Positions 1-11,314 of a stretch of 64,000 bases of DNA are shown one piece after another. The stretch comes from Powellomyces hirtus. Taxonomy: Eukaryota; Chytridiomycota; Chytridiomycetes; Spizellomycetales; Powellomycetaceae. The position numbers and the translations under genes are program-made. The notes beneath the pieces are model-generated. The model saw only the letters and a program-made list of their open reading frames with translations. It ran no database searches and had not been told where the DNA came from. Position 1 is the stretch's first letter, and every line of letters starts with the position of its first letter. The stretch covers positions 62,001 to 126,000 of the forward strand of contig JAHLKG010000002.1 of NCBI GenBank assembly GCA_025526995.1, in the 5' to 3' direction.

Positions 1-165
1 ACTGCCTCCCGCCCCAGCTCCTCTTAGTGGTCTTCCCCTTCTACCATGGACAACCAGTAGGACGACCAATCTCTGGGCAGCGGCCGCATCGCCCGAAGCC
101 GCGGCTTTCGCATACCATTCGATCGCCATCGATGGTTGTATAGCATTATGGAATAAACCGCAGAG
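1..165 (-). pseudogene. Sel1-like repeat fragment at the left edge (partial gene or remnant)
   Basis: On the minus strand an open frame with no in-frame stop runs off the left edge. It reads AIEWYAKAAASGDAAAAQRL (about 60-120), which fits one Sel1-like repeat (A-x-x-W-Y-x-K-A-A-x-x-G-D-x-x-A-x-x-R-L). Sel1 repeats are helical pairs found in scaffold proteins such as the Hrd3 and Skt5 families. The residues after it are Gly/Arg-rich and do not look like a second repeat. I see no convincing start codon. The frame runs upstream into the duplicated RPC9 tail and meets a stop there. It may be the 5' end of a gene lying to the left or a leftover piece. Only the repeat match is seen; the rest is inference. 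Confidence 0.4.
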
Positions 166-377
166 GCTCGTCAGGATATCGTATACATCGCGTCTCCTTC
201 CTCTGTCACCGGCTCAGTGTATGGAAGCAGCTCACAAATGAGCGCGACCAGAGCCTCTTGCTCCTCTTCCCGCTCGTCAGGATATCGTATCCATCGCGTC
301 TCCTTCCTCTGTCACCGGCTCAGTGTATGGAAGCAGCTCACAAATGAGCGCGACCAGAGCCTCCTGCTCCTCTTCCC
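166..377. repeat. 106-bp tandem duplication (2 copies)
   Basis: Positions 166-271 and 272-377 are two head-to-tail copies with only a few base differences. The right copy contains the last coding part of RPC9 and its stop codon. The left copy lies just beyond that stop and keeps an equivalent reading frame ending in TGA, with one Asp-to-Tyr change. It looks like a fairly recent local duplication. Confidence 0.9.
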
Positions 378-990
378 GCAATCGATTGTCGAGATCTTCT
401 ACCATCTGGTTCAGCAATCATCAGGATTAGCCACACAGACTTTGCGAATCATACTGGTCGATTGCTTCGAATGCGTACAGGATTGAGTTCAGCGATGCTC
501 TTCGGTCGCAGATTCAGTAGCATGAGTTTCTCTCCCTTCGTGAGGTCATACTTTCGCAAGGCTTCCATGAAAGCTTTGATAACAGCTTCGTCCTGTTCCG
601 CGCATGGCGTTCCACGCAAGAAGGTCACGACCTGCAGATAATAGGGACAATCAGACATCGGCTGATTCACATTCCTCTTATGCCTCTTTTGGCATATGAA
701 AAGAAGCCACAGTTCGTTGATCTTGATTTTGGTCGTACCTCGCTTTCAATCTCGTAAAGGTCTTTGAGATTGCTCTCTAAAGGGGCACCCGGGTTCACAA
801 CGGGTACGTTCTGTTCTCTGTCGGTTTGAAGTTCGGTCAGGAAGGTCAGGACCTCTGAGTTGCTGACTAGGAGAAAGATCGGGATGCGAGTCAGTACCAT
901 CACTAGCTTTCGATTGTTCCCATCTCTAAAACACTTGCTCACAGACGGTGGATACATACGGTGAGCTGCCTTCAGCTCCAGGACTTCCAT
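277..990 (-). CDS. RPC9: DNA-directed RNA polymerase III subunit RPC9 (Rpc17/CRCP)
   Basis: Small Pol III subunit. With RPC8 it forms the stalk that helps promoter opening and TFIIIB contact. Exons: 990-960, 866-739, 631-479 and 405-277, giving 146 aa, close to the roughly 140-150 aa usual for the family. Recognisable blocks are the N-terminal LSNSEVLTFL, the HRDC-like core LTKGEKLMLLNLRPKS and the end block MVEDLDNRLREEEQEAL. All splice phases agree. The first codon is ATG at 990-988. The gene is divergent from the nucleoporin gene, with 194 bp between the two start codons, so a shared promoter is likely. The last exon lies inside a 106-bp tandem duplication. The donor at 478 was chosen because it restores the conserved junction before MVED. 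Confidence 0.9.
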
Positions 991-1184
991 GGCTTGCCGT
1001 ATCCGTACGCTGACTTTCAGAAGTGGAACTGGCTACCGCAATGGGGCGCGTGTTTCCTGCGCCACTTGCAGGCCAAGCGTTTGACAGCACCATGTCCCAA
1101 GGGTCTAGAGATCACCAGGCATCTACAAACAAACCCCTTCTTCTCTTTTGGACCTCCAGTCCTCCGCGCAACAATCTTTTAGGC

Positions 1185-4100
1185 ATGGACGTTGCACCAG
1201 GAGCGGAAGTGACCTGTGAAGAGATTACCTGGGAGGTATGTGTTTTTATCCTGCTTTCAAGACCCAACCTTCCTACCCACGTCAGTGCGACTCCCACGAG
1301 ACATTGGAAAACGATTCCTGTTGAGAGGGATGCAGTTTGCACGTGGGGGACGCTTTTGTAGGACTCAGCTACTATGTTACTGACTCTTTCCTCTTTAGTC
1401 TCTGGAATTCAAACCACTCCAAGTTGAAGCGAAATTACAAATATCAGAGCCACTCGACGTACCTGCACATTGTTCTTTGCTAGCGACGTCCTCACGCTAT
1501 GGCTACGCCGTATGCGGAACAAGCAAAGGTACTCATTTATTTTTTTCGAAATGTCGACTGTCTTGCGGACGTACTGACCACATGTCCACGCAGGATTCGC
1601 ATTCGCGCTGTTGAAGGACATACGATCGACACTTAAAGCAGCGACCAAGAACACCGTTGTGCCTCTGTCAGAACTGCTTGAGGTGGAAATCGCGGATGAT
1701 CCTGTTCATCACGTCAAACTGAGTGCGGACCAGTTGGTTGTTGTCATATGTACTGCTGCGGGAGTGTTGCATCTTTATGATGTCAAAGGCACGACGAACG
1801 AGGTAAGATGGTGGGTGCAAAGGGGATATGGACGCAGATGTGACGTTGCTGATGGGAACGAATTAGGCCCCGCCGACGTTTATCAAAATGGTGAAACTGC
1901 CAGGTCCCGTTTTGGATATACATCCGAATCCGGAAGCCATGCCTGACGCGGCGGCCGTCCTATTGATGGATGGCCGTGTCATGATGGTTGATTTCAGTGA
2001 ACATAGCAAACCTCTACCTCTTAAAGATGTCACATCCAGTAAGTACATACCTATGTTAATTGCAGTGTCTACAGCTAGACTTAAGGTTTCTCTTTGTAGT
2101 TTCTTGGAGCCGAAAAGGAAAACAACTAGCATGCGGCCTCAAGAATGGCAACATCGTCCAGATTACTCCCGAAGGCGCAGAAAGAAAGAGAATACCTGCA
2201 CCTGGAGAAGTCACAGAACGGAAAGGTATTCGACGCCCTTGTAGTGCATATTTCAGCCCTTTCAATTAAAACAATATCTTTGCCAGTTTCCTACCTGTAC
2301 TGGATGGACACAACAACATTCGTTATTATGTACGGACCTCACGATCCGGAAGACCAGTCGCCAGGTGACTTTTATGTCATCACCCTAACGGGCACCCCGG
2401 TCAGTAAAGATGTCACATGTTGTTCCTCATCCGAACCAGCGACTAATATTAAAAATAGAAAGTGACTACGTATCATAAACTTGCTGATACGCTATTCGCG
2501 GAGGGAGATCGACAAAGTCATTACTATATGGAACATCTCAGAGCTCTGTAAGGCAATGTCTCTTAATCTTTTGTTTTTCCAGAAACGTGATACTGATTCG
2601 TAAGGGTATTTCCTCGTAGTGGCGGCAAAATCATGCATCTGATTGCGTACGGTAACGCAAACTCAACTGAACTCGCCTTTGTCGGTTGCGATCTAGACGG
2701 CAGCTGGGCCAACTGGAATCTTGGGGAAGGAATGGGGATCTCAATGCCATTGGATGCCAACGAGGAAAACACGTCCCTTGTCGGGTTAGCGGTCGACGCG
2801 ACTAACGAGGATTCCCTACCACCGGCCACTCCGGATGAGCCACCTATTGCACCAGTTCCAATAATGTTGACGTACACCAATGTGGGCCATCTTCTTGCTT
2901 ATCATTGTCTGGACAAGGAAGCGATAAAAAAGAATGAGCCCTGCGAGATGATGACCAAAGCAGAAGAGATACCGGCGTCAGCTACACCGCGTGTGCCACC
3001 GCAGAAACCGCAGCCAGCTGCAGCGATTGTACCAACGCAGATTCCTGTCCCAAAGACTGTAACCCCCTTGTTTGGAGCACCGGCAGCGACACAATCACAA
3101 GCGGGCGCTACTTTTGGAGCTGCACTAGGGGCAAAACCAACATTAGCGACAGCACCACCGTCGTTCGGCGCGAAGGCGCCGGAACAAGGCGCGAAACCTG
3201 CGCCATCGTTTGGAGGATTTGGAGCTGCCTCAAACGCTTCGGAAGCCTCCGGCCTGGCCAAGCCTGCCCCCTCGTTCGGCGGTTTTGGAGCCACCAAACC
3301 GTCCGAAGGCGCTGCGCCGCCAAAAGCCGCACCGCTATTTCCTGGGCTTGGACCTGCGAAACCATCTGAACCTACTGGTTTGCAGAAGCCGCGACCGTTG
3401 TTTGGAACACCCGCTGCTCAGTCAGTACCCACGCGGTCGTTTGGGGGCTTTGGAACGTCAACGCCTGCTCCAGGAGGAATTGCAGCAAAGCAATCGCCTA
3501 CGGTTGCGGCTACTGCGACAACAGGGTTCGCCAGTTTAGCCCTCGGTAGTGGAGCTGCAAAGAATGCTGTGTCGTCCACGCCCATCCCCGTCCCTGCCAA
3601 AGCACCCGCAAGGGCTGTTCCATCGAAAGCGCCAGGAAGTGCTCTCGCCGCTAGCCAGGGCGTTTCGCGACAGTCTCCGATACCAACGGTGCAATCGGTG
3701 GTGAAGCCAGCATTGACCCCGAAACGTGCGACTAAGTCACAACCGGCCCAGACCATGCAACCACTGCAAACAGTTGTCCCTCGCAATGACGATAGTCCTG
3801 AAACCATGCAAAGTAAATTTGAAGAGCTGTATTTTGCCTTCTGCGAGGAAATGGACAACTTTGGCAAACGGCTGCGAGCAAGTGGCGAAGTTGTCAAAAA
3901 AGCCGCGATGCCATCTAGCTCGGGCGATACGGAAAACAACGAAGACTGGACACTTGCGGATCTTCCAACTCTCCTTGATAGGACAGAGGAGATATTCAAG
4001 AAGGCGAAGCGATACGATGAACAGTTGTCGACCTTAGACGCGGAAAGACGAGATCTTGCCAACAGCATCCCACAAGAGACGACGCTGGCCGACGAATGCA

Positions 4101-7100
4101 AGCGACGGTTAGATGCCTTACATGATCCCAAAACTGCGAAACATGTGCGAGATGCGCCATTGGGTCCGGAAGATGAGGAACTTCGAAACAACATTCTCAA
4201 ACGCGCCCGGTCAGTGGAGCGAAGTTTCCAGTTGATATCGGATTACATGGAGAAACTGCGGTGTGACGAGCGGGACAACGACAATCGAATGCTGCTGAAG
4301 AAGCCTGACTGGCAAACCATCTGCGGCGTGGCAAATCACATCACGCGGGGCACTGAAAACCATCTTCGGGCGCTAAACACTGTGCAAGTCCAGCTGCAGA
4401 CCCTACTGCCGCAGACTACCAAGCCCCCCGCTCGCACTCCGCAAACGCCACTCAAGACTCCGCGGAAGTCTAGGGGCTTTGGATTACACGATCTGAGCGA
4501 CTCTGATTCTGAGCGCGACGAGACAGAAGTGACAGGCGCTGCGGTCGCCGATGCGGTCCATCAGCGGATTGCCTTCCGCAAAGCGCTGAAGACGATAGCG
4601 GTCAAGGCTACCGGCAAAGTTCGCATCAACAAAAAAGCCCACGAGAACCACGCGACATTGCATCTCAAGGATCCCGAAGCGTTTGCCAAAGCCCGTGCGG
4701 CCATGCTCATGCCGCCAGGAGATTTGAACGAGAAACCAACCCCCGGTCGCGGAGCCCCGAAGAGCACGCGGGACATCTTGTCTACAATCAATTCGGAAAT
4801 GAATTTCCCTGAAGTGAAAAAGGAGCCGGTCGCACAACCCGAAGAGCCATCGCTTCAGAAACCGACCTTTAAGCCTCAAGCGGGCCCCACCTTGACTTTC
4901 GGCTTTGGATCCCTGGGCCAGTCGACTATGACGACCCCGACCAAATTACCCAAGGCGCCAGTTGTGAATCTTTTCGGTAAACCTATACCCGGCCAGGGCG
5001 AGTCGACCAGTGAGATCTCAACCAAACCTCCGGCAACAAGTCACTTTGGTAAAAAGGTGAATATCGATATGATCAACGGAGGCTAAGATATGCAGTGCAC
5101 GATACTAACGCTACGACCATACAGGACGCTGATTTCGTCAAGGTCGAACAGCCTTTGTTTGCGCAACCGACTGCCTCCACCCCGGTCTTTGCTGTGAAAC
5201 AAGTTGCCCGCAAGTTGTCATTTGCGGCAAGCGACATCATTTCCGAGAGTCCGGAGTTGGTCAGCCGCCCTTCGTCAGGGTTGGGTTCAGACGGTGGTTG
5301 GGTGGATGTCAAAGTGGAGCCTGAAACTGAGCCGGTCGCCGAGGATTCGTCTGAGCAGGGGCAAGAAGAAGAAACTTTTGCTGACGATGGCAGATATGCT
5401 CAGGTCAAGGAAGAAGAGACTCAAGTCGATGAACAGGAGGACGAAGAAGAAGAAGTGGAGGCTGCAGAGGAGGGCGAACCAGAAGAGGAAGAAGGGGTGG
5501 AGGAGGAAGAGGTGGAGGAAGAAGAGTATCACGATGAGGTCGAAGCCGATGAGGAGCAGGAAGGATTTGAAGAACAAGATGAAGAAGGCTACGCTGCTGA
5601 AGAATCGGTCGCTGAGGAAGAGGACGTAACCCAATCTCAAGCCGATGAGATCTTGGCCACAGAGCACACGGAGGAGTTCTTGCAAGAGGAAGAATTCTCT
5701 CCCGAGGGTACAGAAGATGGTGAGCTCACGGGGGACGCGACCGAAGATCAAAGCGGCGGACAAGAGGAAAACGTTTCCGCTGAGCCCGAAAGCGAGGTCC
5801 AGGAATCACCGTCAATTGCAGAGCCAGAATCCGGGGATGTCGACAAGGCCGCATCGGATAGTGTCATTGAGGATACAGAGGAGGCAGTTGCAGAGCCCTC
5901 TGGTCAAGACAACGCCGAGGGCGATGTCGTGGAGAAAGTGACAGCTACGGACACGGCGACAGAGGTTCTTCCCGATGAGGTGATTGAACCTACTTCCCCA
6001 CCGGAAGGCGATGCGCAAGGTACACCTTTGGAAGAAGACATGAATGCAATGCAAGAAGAAGGAGACGGCATGCAAGAATCACAATCTACCGCTGGGCTTG
6101 AGAATGCTTTTGGATCTGGATTCGGTGCTCTGGGTGGGCAGGTCGCGAAGCCATCAAGTGAGTTCCTATCGCACTTCATAGGCTTTCTCGCATAGCATAC
6201 TGATAGCTTGGTTTCCGCAGCTACGTCGTCTCCATTCGGTACTTTCGGTTCAAGTGCGGGACCATCTACTAGTGGCTTTGGATCGTTTGGACAGAGTCCG
6301 GCCGCTGGTGGTTTTGGGTCTGCCCCTTCATCCAGTGTTGGATTTGGACAAACTGCCGTCCCAGCGTTTGGTCAAAGCCCAGCACCGAGCGGCACAACGT
6401 CTGCCGCGGCGGTGTTTGGACAAACCCCTCCAGCTTCATTTGGTCAGACTTCGTCGTTCGGACGGCCACTTCCAGCAGCATCAGCATTTGGTCAAGGTGT
6501 AGCGAGTCCGGCCTTTGGCCAAACTGGATTTGGCAGTGGCGGGGGAACTAGCGGTGGCTTTGGATCGCCGTTCTCGTCCATGGCGACAGCTGTAGGAGTA
6601 CAGTTTGGATCGAGCTCATCGCCTATGGGTTCCTCTGGGTTTGGACCCTCTGCGTTTGGCACTCCTGCGGGCAATGCTACTCAGGGTGGTGCTCCAGGAG
6701 CGTTTGGCGCAACTCCCACAGGGTAAGTCCTCCGTATGCGTATGTCACTCTCGTCTTCTGGTTTTAATCGTTGCGTATAGACTGGGTGCAAATATTGGAG
6801 GTTTGGCCTCAATGGCAAACAGCATTAAGCAGGCTGGCCAATCCGGGTAAATGATCTACTCTAATGCACGTCTTGCTTCTACGCCTCTCTAATGCCGATT
6901 GCGCCAATCAGTGGCTTTGGGGCTTATGCATCGAAACCATCTGGATTCGCTGCCTATGCTAGTCCATCTGGAAGCTCTCCCGGCTTTGGCGGAGGATTTG
7001 GATCGCAACAGACACCACAGGAACGCCAGGGCGGATTCGGAGGATTTGGGGCTCAACAACCTTCGACATCGCAGCCGTTTGGCTTTGGCGGATTCGCAGC

Positions 7101-7546
7101 CGCGCAACCGAACCAGCAAGCGCAAAGTGTGTTTGGCAGCGGTGGTGCTAACAGCAGCCCGTTTGGTGCCGCGCAGCAGCAACCCGCTCAACAGCAAACC
7201 GCATTCGGTGGTGGTGGAGGGTTTGGCGCCCCGCAGCAGGGCTCTGGATTTGGGTTTGGATCCTCTGGTGGCTTTGGAAGCGCCCAGCCTCAGCAACAAT
7301 CGGCCTTTGGATCCTCCACTCCGCAGATGTCAGGATTTGGTCAAGCGGCAACAGGGGCTCCATCAGTGTTTGGTGCATCAACTCCTAGTCCCGGTGGAGT
7401 ATTTGGCAGTAGCAGGTCAGTCCTCTATCAAACCCATCTGCCATTGTTCGACCTACCGAGTCCCATCTGATATCCCTTTTTTCTGTATCTATCCCTCTAG
7501 CTCTACGCAAAACAAGTTTTCTAGCTTTGGACAACATCGCGGATGA
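1185..7546 (+). CDS. NUP159: FG nucleoporin of the Nup159/NUP214 type (cytoplasmic mRNA-export platform)
   Basis: Peripheral nuclear-pore protein on the cytoplasmic face that docks the Dbp5/DDX19 helicase during mRNA export. Exons: 1185-1235, 1399-1528, 1594-1802, 1867-2038, 2100-2225, 2287-2399, 2459-2547, 2620-5056, 5125-6157, 6221-6722, 6781-6846, 6912-7415 and 7501-7546, about 1825 aa. Residues 1-385 form a NUP214-like beta-propeller, including SWSRKGKQLACGLKNGNIVQ. FG repeats of the SFGGFG kind lie at about 443-606 and again at 1453-1825. A coiled-coil-like segment lies at about 690-897, and a very acidic stretch at 1167-1427. An in-frame ATG at 1092 would add 31 residues; 1185 fits the family N-terminus better. 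The donor of exon 6 is ambiguous (2400 or 2404). A poly(A) signal AATAAA lies at 7678. Confidence 0.9.
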
Positions 7547-7903
7547 TCGTTTGTAGGTTTCACACCATCCGGGTACAAATCCACAGTTTTCTACTGGCTT
7601 GTAAATGACCGACCACCCCCACTTCATGTATAATATTGTTGCGTGTTGGAAAGAATGATTCCCTTCAGTTTCAGATGAATAAAGTCCATCTATCCGTGTA
7701 ATGAGCATCTAGCTTTCTTTCTGTGTGATTTCTCTCTGCAAGTTATCTCGTATTGCCGCAGCGATAAGCATTCTAGGGTTATCTACAAGCTTGGGCTATC
7801 CACAACTATGAAATACGTCGATGCAAACTGCATAAGGGGCGTCAATGGGGGCCATGCCACAACCCAACACCGCGGGGTAGCTGAACTGAGCTGCGCTGCT
7901 GCA
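7547..7903. other. Convergent intergenic spacer
   Basis: This 357-bp gap lies between the 3' ends of the nucleoporin and PAM17 genes. It holds AATAAA at 7678-7683, a plausible poly(A) signal for the plus-strand gene. I see no coding potential. Confidence 0.6.
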
Positions 7904-8760
7904 CTAAGCGATGGGGACTCTGCGCTTGCTTCGTGTGACATTAAACATTCTCTGTTTCTTGAGCCAAGCCCTGTAATCGGCGACCGAGTTAATTTTCTCG
8001 CCGTAATAGTCGGGCATGCCGCTTTGGGATTCGGAACCGAATGGGATCGGGGTGGCGGCAGCGATTTCTTTGGGACGGTTGCGCTGGATGCGGTGGAAGA
8101 ATTCACGGTCGCAGGCGTCGAGGCCTTGGATGATGGTTCTGTGATGTCAGAGAAGGCGTGAGTCATCGAATCACCCAGGGATCCTGCTCTATGACCTAGT
8201 GCCAGACCCACGGCATTTCGGTCTCCCATCCACGAATCCCCATACCTCTTTGTCTTCAACCTCCAAAGCTGTCCACCCACCAAGATCCCGGCAAAGCTTG
8301 CCGCGGCGGCGACCACGACCGCACCCAAGGCATAGACCATCATCGGGTCGGGCATGCCCAACAACTGCTGGGTCGGGTCAAATTCCATGACTGCGCCGAA
8401 ATAGTATCCGCCACCGACAAACCCAGTAACGCCGCCGAGGAGGGCCCCGGCGCGTTCCCAGTTTTTGCGTGATTTGCGGAGGAGAAAGTAGTCGTGCCAG
8501 GAGACCGGGTTGCGGGGTGGTGGGGAGGAGGTGGTGGAGGAGGTGGAGGGTAATGTTGTAGTGGTGGTGGTGGTGGTGGTATTGGTGAGGGGCCGGACAG
8601 GTGGTGGTAATGGTTGTTGGGTGGAGAGAGGGCGAGTGGCAGGGAATGCGAATGTGACACATGTGGGGCGGCAGGATGCAGATGTGACGGTCCGGGTAAA
8701 GAAGGGAGAGGAGGCAATGGGGGTTCTGGCACCCCTGGAAGCGAGGCGGAGTCCGATCAT
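7904..8760 (-). CDS. PAM17: PAM17, subunit of the mitochondrial presequence translocase motor
   Basis: Inner-membrane protein of the TIM23 import motor that organises the Pam16-Pam18 co-chaperones. Two exons, 8760-8246 and 8138-7904, give 249 aa (yeast Pam17 is about 200 aa). Seen in order: a basic Ser/Arg/Thr-rich mitochondrial targeting region; a poly-Thr linker; the family block SWHDYFLLRKSRKNWERAG; two hydrophobic segments around GGGYYFGAVMEFDPTQQLLG and MMVYALGAVVVAAAASFAGI; and the C-terminal block MPDYYGEKINSVADYRAWLK. The donor GTATGG at 8245 is the one that restores phase into the conserved FFHRIQRNRP. Its start is 376 bp from the divergent GNAT gene. Confidence 0.92.
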
Positions 8761-9136
8761 TGTGTTGCGGTTTTGCGTTTGGGAAGTGTGCCTGCTGTCG
8801 ATTCGGATGTTGCGATCGCAAATGCTAGCTGGAGAAAGTAGAGAGCTGAAAGAGTGTGAGGCCCTTTGTTCACAATGTTTGTTGGCATAGCAACAAGTGA
8901 TGACGGCACACGGCCATTCTTGAACCCTCAAACATGATATTTCGACATCTCCCTGAAATTGAAGAAGCCATCGCTGCCTTACAAGATGTACACTGGTTTG
9001 TCGTTGGTGTAAAGCCGATAGACCGGGGGTGGTTCCATTCGCGGAGGATGCGGAGGAAGGCATTTGGGTTTACTGCACTTTCGTGACTTTTCAGACGCGT
9101 GCGTGCAGCCCCAGTCCCCATTGCTCACACCACACC
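8761..9136. promoter_or_regulatory. Divergent intergenic region PAM17/GNAT
   Basis: This 376-bp segment separates two divergent start codons and must hold both promoters. The minus-strand frame of PAM17 stays open upstream, but it lacks family-like sequence. I see no clear TATA box or known motif. Confidence 0.5.
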
Positions 9137-9856
9137 ATGTCCACCGCCTATGGATCAATCAGCAAGCCGGTAGCCAGAGGGGAGCTGCCCCTCCCATTAG
9201 ACATAGCGTTAAAGGATGGTTCGTTGGCCTCCGTCACGAGCTTCGACCCAGCAGAGGACGTCGACCTTCTCCCCAACCTGCGCCGTCTCATGAATGCAGA
9301 GATTGCAGCTGGAAACACGTATCCCCAGGAAGAGCAGCTTTCGGAAGAAGCCTTTGCGCAGTATTTCCTTTCGAATGATGCATTTATTGTGAGACGGAGG
9401 GAGAAATCAGGGGAAGTGTTGGGGATGTTTTATGTCAAGCCGAATTTCCCGGGAAGATGTTCGCATGTGAGTGCTTTCTTCCGTGACACGCAGCCCTAAT
9501 TGCACAATTGACGTGGCGGAACTCGCTTTTTGACCCATCGAAACAAACCCCTCCACTCACTCTTCCCCTAGATCTGCAACGGCGGCTTTATCACCGCAGA
9601 ACCTGCTCGCGGCCTGGGGGTCGGGCGGGCAATGGCCAAAGCCTTCCTGACCATCGCCCCCTTATTGGGCTACCGCGCCAGCATGTTCAACCTGGTGTTC
9701 AAGAACAATACGGCGTCAGTGGCGTTGTGGAGGTCGCTGGGATTCAAGGAAATTGGAGTTATTCCGAAGGCGGGAAGGTTGCGAGTGGATGATAGGGAAG
9801 AATATGTGGATGCGATCATGTTCCACTATGATTTTATGGGGAAGTGTAGTGAGTAG
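9137..9856 (+). CDS. GNAT-family N-acetyltransferase
   Basis: Predicted acetyl-CoA-dependent N-acetyltransferase. Exons 9137-9466 and 9572-9856 give 204 aa. The acetyl-CoA binding motif A is ARGLGVGRAMAKAF, followed by APLLGYRASMFNLVFKNN and SVALWRSLGFKEIG, the usual C-terminal GNAT strand-helix with Asn and a Leu-Gly-Phe turn. The N-terminal half is rich in acidic residues. It resembles by eye the fungal acetyltransferases of the L-azetidine-2-carboxylate (Mpr1-like) group, but the substrate cannot be read from sequence. An in-frame ATG at 9029 exists; 9137 was chosen because the upstream part looks non-conserved and leads back into the shared promoter. Confidence 0.85.
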
Positions 9857-10630
9857 GCGATAGTTTGTATTGCTGGTGATACGAGATTGGGGAAGAAAGA
9901 GGAATGCAAAGCAGATTGTGAACGAGATGGAGGCCACCGCCGCATAGATAGATTAAGAATACTGCTCCTATCAATTCTGAAACTACGTGGACGCAAACAT
10001 AGAGAGGTGAAGCAAGGAGTGGCCCTCATCGAATACATGGTGTTGGCGGGGCTGCCCCTGGCTAAGGTAGCCCCGCCAGTAGATCAAATTGTATTGAATT
10101 CATTTGTGCGCTTGATGAAAGTTGTTTGTATTGCTGCTTTAGAGAAGCTATTTGGCGAGACTTCTGGCAAAACAGAAGTGGCCTTCATCGAATACATTGG
10201 CAATTAGGAATTGGGTCTGCAGATCGTAGACAGGGTCCCGAGATCGGAACTGTTGGTTTTCCGTCGGTTCGCTCGCCCGACTGAAGGGGTTGCCTCCGAG
10301 TCCTTCGAACGACACTCTTGCTCGACCAAAGCGCTGTACACGGCCATAGTTGGTGCGGTACCGGTACGCTGGCGTTGCGGCCATGTTGATGCACTTGCAA
10401 AAGGTCCTTCAATCTGTCAAGTATTGTAGATGCCTTTTTGCACCCACAAAGTATTAGAATCATTTGTGCATCTATGGGGAAGAACTCTGTTTCCAACCGT
10501 AGCCACGCAGTGTGGTGGAACTACACATGCGGGGAGAGTGAAAAAAAATGGCCTGGAGGGCACCCTATAATACAAATGACGAGGCACAACCCCTATGACT
10601 AGTATCGAACGCATGCACACGCAGGGGTAT
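9857..10630. other. Intergenic region with a short direct repeat and a hairpin
   Basis: A 774-bp gap between the convergent ends of the GNAT gene and the small minus-strand gene. A 21-nt sequence (AGTGGCC[C/T]TCATCGAATACAT) occurs at 10018-10038 and 10177-10197 with one mismatch. Between them lies a GC-rich hairpin. No ORF here has gene-like content. Confidence 0.6.
10044..10078. repeat. GC-rich inverted repeat (stem-loop)
   Basis: TGGCGGGGCT at 10044-10053 pairs perfectly with AGCCCCGCCA at 10069-10078, leaving a 15-nt loop. It lies 3' of the GNAT gene. It could be a structured 3' end or the trace of a small palindromic element. Confidence 0.7.
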
Positions 10631-11053
10631 CTAAAGATGGCTTTTGCCCGACGGCTGGCCCTCGCCAGACTCTTCTGCTCCAGCCAGTCCTCCTGAACGA
10701 ATGGGCCCTTTGGAAGGAGGCGGTGGGACACCACCCGTCTTTCCGCTCTTTGCGGACCCGGTCACTTGCGCCGATGGTGAAGGTGCTGGTGACCCGTACT
10801 TGGACCGCTCTTCTACGGCGCCGTCGGTTGCGAGCTTCCGGCGGGCGTCTTTACCAGAGAGTTTGCTGAAGATGGAAGGATTTGGGGTCAATAAATGAAC
10901 GGACGCGGAACGAAAGTCTGACAAAAGCTGTTCAGGAGAGTAATTGGACATCACTGTTTACCTCTCCAAGACCTCGGCTTCTGCAGGCGGGACGTCATTT
11001 TTTCCCGGCTGTTCCTTTGGACGACCGTCGGTGAACTTTTTGTTTTCGGGCAT
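10631..11053 (-). CDS. Small disordered protein of unknown function
   Basis: Two exons, 11053-10962 and 10865-10631, give 108 aa. The protein is polar, Lys-, Pro-, Ser- and Gly-rich, with no hydrophobic core, signal peptide or membrane segment; it starts MPENKKFTDGRPKEQPGKND. The intron has a GTAAAC donor and TTTATT...CTTCAG acceptor in phase, which supports a real gene. The charged region after the junction (KLSGKDARRKL) loosely recalls small fungal endosulfine/Igo-like proteins, but the conserved FDSGDY core of that family is absent, so I do not assign it. It is divergent from METTL22 with 261 bp between start codons. Confidence 0.55.
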
Positions 11054-11314
11054 TGTTGTTCAGATTGTTGTTCGGGCTAAGGATGTGTGTTTCTTTGAGT
11101 TCGAAACTGAATATGGTGGTTTTTAAGATGTGGGATATTTGTCTTTCACCCTTTTATTTTGAATCAGAATCGGACAGGGAGATCTGATGCAAGCGCTTTT
11201 TATCTGTATCAATATCTGAGCGAAACGCGCGTGTCATTATCATCAAGGATTTGCGTCATCATCTCTCCGTTGAATTGTGTGTTGCACAATAGGAACCTTG
11301 AGAAGGGCTTCTTA

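Noticed and set aside
2583..2619. Extra exon in the nucleoporin after the TTTTTCCAG at 2574-2582
   Set aside because: Both continuing frames meet a stop; splicing from 2547 to 2620 keeps phase and restores the family sequence.
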